Positions 36,354 through 42,133 of a stretch of DNA of 42,133 nt are shown in pieces. The stretch comes from Deltaproteobacteria bacterium (lineage in GTDB: Bacteria > Desulfobacterota > Desulfomonilia > UBA1062). Location of the stretch: positions 1-42,133 of the forward strand of contig JAJFUP010000281.1 in NCBI GenBank assembly GCA_021372395.1. The letters are read 5' to 3'. The notes beneath the pieces are model-generated. The model was not told the origin of the DNA. It worked only from the letters and a program-made list of their open reading frames with translations, and did not search any database. How positions within the stretch are numbered: the stretch's first letter is position 1; each line of letters opens with the position of its first letter. The position numbers and the translations under genes are program-made.

Positions 36354-37127
36354 ATGAGGATGACGCTGGGAACCTACCTGCCACGTGAATCCTGCGTGCA
36401 CAACCTGGACTCCCGGGTGAAACTCTTTCTCATGGGCCTGGGTATCGCAGTGACCTTCCAGATCGAGAACGCTTTGCCCCTCGTGCTTTTTTTCGGTGTC
36501 TGCATCCTCTTCACGTTCGCATCAAAGATCCCCATCAAAAACCTGGTCGCGGGCCTGACCCCGTTCCTCTGGCTGTTCGCGCTGACAGCCGTTCTCCACC
36601 TGTTCATGACCCCCGGAGATCCGCTCTTTATCCCCTTCGCCACCTATCAGGGGCTCATCAGCGGTTGCCGCGTAGGCTCACAGCTCGTCTTCGCCATCTG
36701 GATCTCCACCTTGGCAACGTTGACCACATCACCGCTCGACATGGTCTCTGCTCTGGAATGGTACATGAAGCCGTTACGCTACCTCAACGTGCCCGTCGAC
36801 GAGATAGCCCTGCTCGTGATGCTGGCCATACGGTTCATTCCGCTGCTTTTCGAGGAGACGGACCGCATCATCAAGGCACAGAAGGCCCGCGGGGTCGACC
36901 TGGAATCGGGCGGCATCGTGCGCAAGGTGCACTCCCTGGTACCCGTGATCGTCCCCCTCCTGCACAGCGTGTTCCGCAGGGCGGACGACCTCGCGGTGGC
37001 TCTGACCCTGAGAGGGTATACACCGGGGATCAGGCGCTCCCGCATGAAGGAGATGCATGCCACTCGGGCCGATTTTCTCGCCCTCGGTGTCGTAAGCGTC
37101 CTGTTCGTGGTACTTCTGGCCCTCTGA
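36354..37127 (+). CDS. ecfT: EcfT-family transmembrane component of an energy-coupling-factor transporter
   Basis: A 257-residue integral membrane protein with about five to six hydrophobic helices. The family's two short coupling-helix signatures are present: KARGVD and the LRGY motif, each containing the Arg-Gly pair that contacts the EcfA ATPases. The N-terminal region HNLDSRVKLF is also typical. ECF transporters import vitamins or transition metals using EcfT, two ATPases and a substrate-binding S-component; neither ATPase nor S-component is in the window, so the cargo is unknown. AGGTGG lies four bases before the ATG. It follows the Asd-like gene by 33 bases and may be last in the cluster. 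Confidence 0.87.
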   Translation: MRMTLGTYLPRESCVHNLDSRVKLFLMGLGIAVTFQIENALPLVLFFGVCILFTFASKIPIKNLVAGLTPFLWLFALTAVLHLFMTPGDPLFIPFATYQGLISGCRVGSQLVFAIWISTLATLTTSPLDMVSALEWYMKPLRYLNVPVDEIALLVMLAIRFIPLLFEETDRIIKAQKARGVDLESGGIVRKVHSLVPVIVPLLHSVFRRADDLAVALTLRGYTPGIRRSRMKEMHATRADFLALGVVSVLFVVLLAL

Positions 37128-37264
37128 TGACAAAGGGTCTGACGTCTGTCATAAAGGCACACAGGTCCATGCGGACCCGGATGTGGCAGTAACGGCGAAA
37201 CGGCCCCCTTGACGTCAAACCCTCTCCTTGCCGAAGAGTATGCGGAGAAAGGCACGGGAACCAT

Positions 37265-37293
37265 TTGTCTTCAAGGATGATTTTCTGTATAAA
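37265..37293 (+). promoter_or_regulatory. Putative promoter for the response regulator gene
   Basis: TTGTCT (37265-37270) and TATAAA (37288-37293) are 17 bases apart; the -10 matches five of six consensus positions. Transcription would begin near 37300, giving a leader of about 57 bases. The remaining part of the 229-base gap after ecfT shows no gene. Confidence 0.5.
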
Positions 37294-37356
37294 GATGAAT
37301 CATGCTCGTTGAGCGGATGTGATTGTGGTAAAATCATCATGTGATAGGAGGCGGGG

Positions 37357-37806
37357 ATGTCCGATGGGCTTGACCTCATCATTGTCGATGACGAGAAGCA
37401 TATTTGCGAGGTGATTTTCGAGATCATCAAACAGTTCTACACGTGGGGGGAAGTGCTGACCTTCACCGACTACGAAGAGGCGGTGTCATACTGCCTCTCC
37501 CGCGAAAGACGGCTCATGATCTTTGTTCTGGACGTCTTTGTCGGGTCCGGCAACGGGTTTGCATTTCTCGAAACCATTGCCGATGCGTATCCCAACGCCA
37601 CCCAGGATACCGTGATGATCTCCGGGATGGCGGATGAGGATATCGTGAACATGTGCCTGGCCTCGGGTGTGAATTACCTGCTCGAGAAGCCGGTACGTCC
37701 GTATGCCTTACAGCTCGCCGTGCGGTCCATCGTCATGAAGTACGTGAAATTCGCAAAAAGGATTCTCTCGGACACGGAACTCGCCGGGATCATAGACCGG
37801 ATCTAG
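37357..37806 (+). CDS. Single-domain response regulator (CheY-like receiver)
   Basis: A 149-residue receiver with acidic pocket Asp11-Asp12 in VDDE, phosphoacceptor Asp59 in FVLDVFV, Ser89 in MISGMAD, and the switch Lys111 in EKPVRPY. No output domain follows; the last 25 residues are one helix. It would receive phosphate from a histidine kinase and act by protein contact. AGGAGG lies a few bases before the ATG. No kinase is adjacent; the soluble kinase at 21791 is one candidate, which is speculative. Confidence 0.9.
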   Translation: MSDGLDLIIVDDEKHICEVIFEIIKQFYTWGEVLTFTDYEEAVSYCLSRERRLMIFVLDVFVGSGNGFAFLETIADAYPNATQDTVMISGMADEDIVNMCLASGVNYLLEKPVRPYALQLAVRSIVMKYVKFAKRILSDTELAGIIDRI

Positions 37807-37838
37807 GTTTTTTTATCGTCCCTGACGCCTGACGGCGC

Positions 37839-37876
37839 TCATGCAGAAACCTCCCGGGTGGGGGCTTCCTGCATGA
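37839..37876. repeat. Inverted repeat in the gap before the Sel1-repeat gene
   Basis: TCATGCAG (37839-37846) and CTGCATGA (37869-37876) are perfectly complementary, enclosing a purine/pyrimidine-biased 22-base loop that can partly pair (CTCCC with GGG). No T-run follows on the plus strand. It may be a terminator for the response regulator gene or a regulatory site for the next one. Confidence 0.35.
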
Positions 37877-37939
37877 ACCGCCAAGAATAGGCGTTGAAGG
37901 CATTGATTTCTTGCTGAAAATAGCTTAGAGCACGTAAGT

Positions 37940-38746
37940 ATGGGTATATCGACAAATCTGATGATCGTCATTGTTCTCTTCCTCCTGATCCTGCTCTTTT
38001 TCTGGCTCCTCTCCAGGCGGGCCAACTCCGGTAATGCGAACAACGTCGAGGGTCTCAGTCGGGACGCCGAACGGGGTGATGTCTATTCCCAGTTCAAGCT
38101 CGGCCAGATGTATTTCCAGGGTGACGGGGTGCAGCGGGACGATGTCGAGGCGGCGAAATGGTTCATGAAGGCTTCCCACCAGGATCATACCGAGGCACAG
38201 TACATCCTGGCAACCATGTATGAGAAGGGGACCGGCGTTCCACGGAACGAGCAGGAGGCATTCAACTTGTTCTCCAAGGCCGCGTTCCGCGGTCACGAGA
38301 GGGCAGTGGTCATCCTCGGGTCCGGCAAGTGGGATGCCTACATGCACCGGCGACCCGTGGGCGAAGACACCTTCTTTGACAACCCCCCTCTAGAGGAGAC
38401 CTTGCCTGCACAGGAAGAGAAGCCCAACCTGGAACAGAAAACGGACCTGGAACAGAAATACCTCGCCAAGGCAGAACAGGGCAATGTCGATGCGCAGTAT
38501 AACCTCGGCATCATGTATTATCATGGGGAAGGGGTTCCCAAGAACCTTGATGAGGCTTTGCACTGGTTCCACCTGGCGGCCGAGCAGAACGATGCCGATG
38601 CCCAGTACAACCTGGGCTTCATGTACGGAAAGGGTGAGGGGACCAAGAAAGATCAGAGGCAGTCACTGGAATGGTTCCAGAAAGCCGCAGCCCAAGGGCA
38701 TGCCGGAGCCCGGGAAATCCTCGAGAAGATGTTCAAGAAGGAATAG
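37940..38746 (+). CDS. Membrane-anchored Sel1-repeat protein
   Basis: A 268-residue protein with one N-terminal membrane segment (about 7-25) and a soluble part built of Sel1-like repeats, in two blocks. Examples are GDVYSQFKLGQMYFQGDGVQRD with AAKWFMKAS, AEAQYIL-type repeats, then GNVDAQYNLGIMYYHGEGVPKN and DADAQYNLGFMYGKGEGTKKD. A linker (about 130-170) contains a near-exact 18-base tandem duplication coding NLEQK/DLEQK. Sel1 proteins are scaffolds for protein complexes, often in envelope or signalling systems. The ribosome site is weak. The target is unknown. Confidence 0.88.
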   Translation: MGISTNLMIVIVLFLLILLFFWLLSRRANSGNANNVEGLSRDAERGDVYSQFKLGQMYFQGDGVQRDDVEAAKWFMKASHQDHTEAQYILATMYEKGTGVPRNEQEAFNLFSKAAFRGHERAVVILGSGKWDAYMHRRPVGEDTFFDNPPLEETLPAQEEKPNLEQKTDLEQKYLAKAEQGNVDAQYNLGIMYYHGEGVPKNLDEALHWFHLAAEQNDADAQYNLGFMYGKGEGTKKDQRQSLEWFQKAAAQGHAGAREILEKMFKKE

Positions 38747-38820
38747 GGCAGCACACTGTTTGACCGGGGAGAAGTGACCACCCTGCTTCTGCTGCCCCAT
38801 CACCGGTTCATCGATTCCTC

Positions 38821-38842
38821 GTGTCCGCCGATCAACGGACAC
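38821..38842. terminator. Hairpin between convergent Sel1-repeat and PilZ genes
   Basis: GTGTCCG and CGGACAC form a perfect seven-pair stem with an eight-base loop, ten bases from the end of the minus-strand PilZ gene. A second, wide inverted repeat GGGCAGCA (38746-38753)/TGCTGCCC (38790-38797) lies just before it. No strong T-run is present, so the function is tentative. Confidence 0.38.
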
Positions 38843-38851
38843 TGTCCCGGG

Positions 38852-39193
38852 TTACTTTCCTGAGCAGATCTCCTGCCAGCGGTTGTCGTCGGAGGTGCTC
38901 GTTATAGTGACAGCCCCTTCGCCCTTCTTCAGGTCGGCCCAGACGATCACACCGTTGACCGTAAGGGCTTCGGCCGGGAGCATGATCCTCAGAGGCGAGC
39001 CCGCAAAGTCCTTTGATTGGACGGAGCTCATGGATTTGAAGATCTGCGGGGACATGAGGCGCATGCCGTGATCGCTGATGTCTTTGGCAATGCCGCGTCC
39101 GCTGAGCAGAACTCCCACCTTGAGCAGTACGGTAATCTTGACCTTTTTGCGATTTTCCCGTCGCCGCTCATTGTCGGTGCTGTCAGATACCAT
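38852..39193 (-). CDS. Single-domain PilZ protein (putative c-di-GMP receptor)
   Basis: A 113-residue protein. The c-di-GMP binding elements are RRENR (RxxxR) near the N-terminus and DISDHG (DxSxxG) about 25 residues later; the domain ends near DDNRW. ATG at 39193 is chosen because GGAGGG precedes it by six bases; the longer frame to 39214 would start upstream of that site. It is divergent from a second PilZ gene, with about 210 bases between. Confidence 0.78.
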   Translation of the reverse strand: MVSDSTDNERRRENRKKVKITVLLKVGVLLSGRGIAKDISDHGMRLMSPQIFKSMSSVQSKDFAGSPLRIMLPAEALTVNGVIVWADLKKGEGAVTITSTSDDNRWQEICSGK

Positions 39194-39244
39194 GCATTGC
39201 CCTCCGCCGCACATTCTCTCGAGACATGGTTGCTGTCGTTCTCG

Positions 39245-39272
39245 TTGTCTGCATCAATCATTCCCATATACT
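39245..39272 (+). promoter_or_regulatory. Putative promoter with triplicated TATAC for the plus-strand PilZ gene
   Basis: TTGTCT (39245-39250) is 16 bases from TATACT (39267-39272), which is the first of three overlapping copies of TATAC (39267-39281). The second copy would give a 21-base spacer, so the first is the likely -10. It lies between two divergent PilZ genes. Confidence 0.48.
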
Positions 39273-39366
39273 ATACTATACCGGAGAAGCCAAGGGTGCA
39301 TCATGAACGTCGAGCATGTGCCTTTCCCGAAATAAAAATGAAAAGGGATTAAGGATCAGGAGAAAA

Positions 39367-39408
39367 ATGACGAGAAGTACCGTGTGTCCGACGAGAAGAA
39401 AACCATGA
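39367..39408 (+). other. Possible 13-codon leader reading frame coupled to the PilZ start
   Basis: AGGAG (39358-39362) lies four bases before an ATG at 39367. The frame has 13 codons and its TGA overlaps the ATG at 39405 as ATGA, the start that directly precedes the PilZ domain. This may be translational coupling or chance; a GTG at 39384 is a rival start for the PilZ protein. Confidence 0.3.
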
Positions 39409-39836
39409 ATGATAAGAGGAAATTCGAGCGATACTCTTCGAGCCTCGCTGCACAGCTCAGGGTATCGTTCTCGAGCCGTGATTCCGGAAAGATCCTGAAG
39501 GGGCTCCAGACCATCATCGCCATGGCCGAGACGAAAAATATCAGCATCGGCGGCATGTCGCTGCATATCGTCGGATCTGCAATGGAAGCAAGGAAAAGCC
39601 TCACCCCGGCCAATGCCGCTCATCTGGTCGGGAGGCCCATCGAGGTGGTTCTCGACAATGAGGATCTCGTCATCTGGGGAGATGTGATCCGGACCGACAT
39701 AAATACCCTCGAACTCGCCATCGTGATTTACAAGGTCTCGGATGTAAAGCAGTGGAAGAAACTCTGCTCCCAGAGTCCGGACGGCATCAGCATCTTTCCC
39801 GACAGTCTGGCACTTCGCCGTAAAAAGAGATCCTGA
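39405..39836 (+). CDS. PilZ-domain protein
   Basis: About 143 residues from this start (150 from the GTG at 39384). It has RKFER (RxxxR) and NISIGG (NxSxxG), the two c-di-GMP contacts, but about 45 residues separate them, longer than in the other two PilZ proteins in the window; the insert includes SRDSGKILKGLQTIIAMAE. The C-terminus adds a basic tail. Its divergent pairing with another PilZ gene suggests a shared control region. The start is uncertain because both candidates have only GAGAAG-type ribosome sites. The roughly 200-base gap after it, up to dinB, shows no gene and no convincing hairpin. Confidence 0.75.
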   Translation: MNDKRKFERYSSSLAAQLRVSFSSRDSGKILKGLQTIIAMAETKNISIGGMSLHIVGSAMEARKSLTPANAAHLVGRPIEVVLDNEDLVIWGDVIRTDINTLELAIVIYKVSDVKQWKKLCSQSPDGISIFPDSLALRRKKRS

Positions 39837-40041
39837 AGAACAGTCTCAGAAAATAATCTTGCGGCCCAGGCATCTCGTTACCGGAAAAAATAGTCTGTAG
39901 TTCTCGTCATGGCCTCGTCCGGTTTTCCTCTGCCACACCCTGGTGCGTAAAGCTCGTATGAAAGATCCACCATGGTTGCTCGACAAGGTATGATCAAACC
40001 TGATGAGTCCACTATCCATGGACAACCAGTCCAAATGCCGG

Positions 40042-41127
40042 TCAATCAAACGGCAGGAGGAGCTGGATATATTTCCCTGCCGGGCGATCGTTGTCCGGAA
40101 AGTGGGAGAGGCTCACCCCGAGCAGCCTCACCTTTTTCGCCCCGGCCTCGGTGTCCTTGAGCAGCAGGAGCGCCTCCCGAATGATGGTATCGGGATCGTG
40201 GACAGGGCTCCTGCGGGTGATGCTCCTCGTGATGGACTGGAAGTCGTGGTATTTCATCTTGAGGGTGACCGTTCGGGCAGTCAGACTCTCCTGTTTCATG
40301 ATCCGCGACACCCTGCGGCTGAGATCCGCTATGATGCCGGTGATGAGATCCACGTCATCCGTGTCCTCGGACAGCGTGACTTCCTTGCCGATTGATTTTC
40401 TCTCCCGCTCCGCCACCACGGGCCTCGGGTCGTACCCCCGGGCGATATGGTAGAAGAACTCGCCGGTCTTTCCGAACCCGCGTATCAGATCCTCCCGGGG
40501 AGTGGTCATGAGGTCGGCCCCTGTTTTTATGCCGAGGGAGTACATCCTGGCCTCCGTCACCTTTCCCACGCCGTAGAACTTCCTGATGGGGAGGTTCGCG
40601 ATGAAGCTCAATGCCCTCTCGGGAGTCACCACGGTAATCCCGTCCGGTTTGTCGAAATCGGAAGCTGCCTTGGCGAGGAACTTGTTGTATGAAACTCCCG
40701 CCGATGCGGTGAGCAGCGTCTTTTGGCGTATCTGCGCCCTGATGTCCTGTGCGATCCGGGTGGCCAGGGCGATGCCCTTCTTGTTCACGGTCACATCCAG
40801 GAAGGCCTCGTCCAAGGACAGCGGTTCCACGCAGTCGGTGTAGGTGCAGAAGATCTCCATGATCTCCTGAGAGACCGCGTGGTAGACATCGAACCGGGGC
40901 GGCAGGAAGACGGCCTGCGGACAGAGACGGTATGCCCTGGCCGAAGACATGGCCGAATGGATGCCGGATTTGCGGGCCTCGTACGAGCAGGCAGCCACGA
41001 CGCCCCGGCTGTCCGGCTCTCCCCCCACGATGACGGGTTTGCCCTTCAGAGACGGGTTGTCGCGCTGTTCCACCGATGCGTAGAAGGCATCCATGTCGAC
41101 GTGGATGATCTTGCGGTATTCCTGCAT
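40042..41127 (-). CDS. dinB: DNA polymerase IV (Y-family translesion polymerase)
   Basis: A 361-residue Y-family polymerase for bypass of damaged DNA. Catalytic carboxylates are Asp11 in HVDMDAFYASVE, with Tyr16 at the steric-gate position, and Asp106-Glu107 in SLDEAFLDV. The helix-hairpin-helix part includes KFYGVGKVTEARM, and the little-finger domain ends in a QLLLPFD tail that fits the beta-clamp-binding motif. The ATG at 41127 is used because it begins six residues before the conserved IHVDMD; an in-frame ATG 55 codons earlier would overlap the hydrolase gene. I see no convincing LexA box by eye. It follows the hydrolase gene by 124 bases on the same strand. Confidence 0.96.
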   Translation of the reverse strand: MQEYRKIIHVDMDAFYASVEQRDNPSLKGKPVIVGGEPDSRGVVAACSYEARKSGIHSAMSSARAYRLCPQAVFLPPRFDVYHAVSQEIMEIFCTYTDCVEPLSLDEAFLDVTVNKKGIALATRIAQDIRAQIRQKTLLTASAGVSYNKFLAKAASDFDKPDGITVVTPERALSFIANLPIRKFYGVGKVTEARMYSLGIKTGADLMTTPREDLIRGFGKTGEFFYHIARGYDPRPVVAERERKSIGKEVTLSEDTDDVDLITGIIADLSRRVSRIMKQESLTARTVTLKMKYHDFQSITRSITRRSPVHDPDTIIREALLLLKDTEAGAKKVRLLGVSLSHFPDNDRPAGKYIQLLLPFD

Positions 41128-41251
41128 GGCCCTATTCCCGGGGAAAGTATGGCAGAAGAGGTCAGAGGTGTCAATGAGGGCAGGACTCTCCTTGAAAACG
41201 GGCAGGCTAGCCGGTGCGAGTGTTTCATTCCGGGCGAACGCGACATATGTC

Positions 41252-42118
41252 TCACTGCTTCGTATTCTCCAGGTACTCGGTGATGATGGCAAGGATCTCT
41301 CCGGGCTTCTCCATGGGGATGAGGTGGCCTGCCTGGCCGATCATACGGTACGTGCCTTTCGGTATGAGGGAGACGGCCTTCTTCAGGTCGATGAAGGCCC
41401 TGTTCTCGCTTTCCTCACCCTCGAGGACCAGGACAGGGCAGTTCACCCTGGGGAGGAGAGGCCAGGGGTCGTACTGCATGCCACCCATGAAGAGGGATGC
41501 CTCTCTCAAGGGTGAGCACGCGAGCTGGAGCCCTCCTGCGTCCGATTCCCGCATGCCGTAGGAGACGTAGAGATCGAGCATCTCGTCGTCCCACCTGCCG
41601 AACAGCGGCTTGGATTTGAGGTAGGAGACGGCTTCGGCTCTCCCTGCCCACCGGTCTTTCCGCCTGATGGATTTCGAGGCCAGGGGGTGTTCCTCCACTC
41701 TTATCTGCATCTTGTAGAAATCCTCGGGCAGGAAGATGGGCTCGATGAGGACCATCCCGCGCGAGGTCACACCGAATGCAGCGTGCGCGAGGGTGAGCAC
41801 CGTTGCCCCCATGGAGTGACCAACCAGTGCCGGAGCATCCAGGCCGAGCCTCGTGCAGAACTTCGCGAGGTCTTCGGATATGGTGAGCCAGCTCAAGCCC
41901 CCCTTCTCGGGATCCACCTCGCGGTGATCGCAGAAATACGGGGCAATGACCCTCCATCGGGGGGCGAGCTCCCGGGCGATGGGATGCCACATCCACGGCT
42001 GAAAGCCGGTGGCGTGCATGAGCACGATGGCGGGGCCGTCGCCTTCGTAGAGCAGGTAGGGCAGATCGACATCTCCGATATCCTGGGTCAGCACCCTGGG
42101 CATGCGGTCCTTGGGCAT
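41252..42118 (-). CDS. Alpha/beta-hydrolase fold protein
   Basis: A 288-residue hydrolase. The oxyanion motif HATGF (35-39), nucleophile Ser102 in GHSMGA, and C-terminal His265 in GQAGHLIPMEKP form the expected active site; the acid residue position reads GEESE, so Glu rather than Asp may serve. No signal peptide. The group includes esterases, haloalkane-type and meta-cleavage hydrolases; the substrate is unknown. GAGGAG lies eight bases before the ATG at 42118, near the right edge of the window, so the start is supported. dinB follows and could be cotranscribed. Confidence 0.9.
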   Translation of the reverse strand: MPKDRMPRVLTQDIGDVDLPYLLYEGDGPAIVLMHATGFQPWMWHPIARELAPRWRVIAPYFCDHREVDPEKGGLSWLTISEDLAKFCTRLGLDAPALVGHSMGATVLTLAHAAFGVTSRGMVLIEPIFLPEDFYKMQIRVEEHPLASKSIRRKDRWAGRAEAVSYLKSKPLFGRWDDEMLDLYVSYGMRESDAGGLQLACSPLREASLFMGGMQYDPWPLLPRVNCPVLVLEGEESENRAFIDLKKAVSLIPKGTYRMIGQAGHLIPMEKPGEILAIITEYLENTKQ

Positions 42119-42133
42119 GGCAGGTTCTCCTCA

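Overview
The window looks like one contiguous piece of a chromosome of moderately high GC (somewhat under 60% by eye). The gene content suggests a Deltaproteobacteria/Desulfobacterota-type Gram-negative organism: lysine synthesis through LL-diaminopimelate aminotransferase (dapL), an ilvBHC-psd-pssA-leuACD cluster, several PilZ proteins, an EAL-HDOD protein and an Mrp ATPase. This placement is inference; no rRNA or other taxonomic marker is present. I saw no tRNA, rRNA, CRISPR array, prophage or insertion sequence.

Layout. 1-6900 (+): the 3' end of mrp, a 1143-residue GH13-type glycoside hydrolase, glmM, and a left-handed beta-helix protein resembling the GlmU acetyltransferase half. 6990-13664 (-): a biosynthetic block read dapL, dapF, guaA, purF, serA. 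Its PurF lacks the N-terminal cysteine nucleophile, and serA is AT-richer with its own likely promoter. 13880-20616: mostly (+) genes for a PilZ protein, an M23 peptidase, a CapA-type protein, a histone-deacetylase-family amidohydrolase and a tandem cyclic-nucleotide-binding protein, with one periplasmic TPR-like protein on (-). 20585-26776: a patatin, a soluble PAS histidine kinase, two metallo-beta-lactamase-fold hydrolases, an EAL-HDOD protein and a tiny four-helix membrane protein with two HX13H motifs.

26907-37127 (+): a long biosynthetic cluster in which branched-chain amino acid genes (ilvB, ilvH, ilvC, leuA, leuC, leuD) enclose two phosphatidylethanolamine genes (psd, pssA). Four-base and 35-base overlaps indicate translational coupling. 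It ends with an aspartate-semialdehyde-dehydrogenase-like gene whose catalytic cysteine is glycine, and an EcfT-type membrane protein. leuB and ilvD are not in the window. 37357-42118: a single-domain response regulator, a Sel1-repeat protein, two divergent PilZ proteins, DNA polymerase IV and an alpha/beta hydrolase.

The most notable points are the catalytically altered enzyme relatives that keep genomic positions next to true pathway genes (Cys-less PurF beside guaA; Cys-less Asd after leuD; GlmU-like beta-helix beside glmM), and the minimal membrane protein with a cytochrome-b-like bis-histidine pattern. Most housekeeping assignments are secure. Promoters and terminators were found by eye and are tentative.
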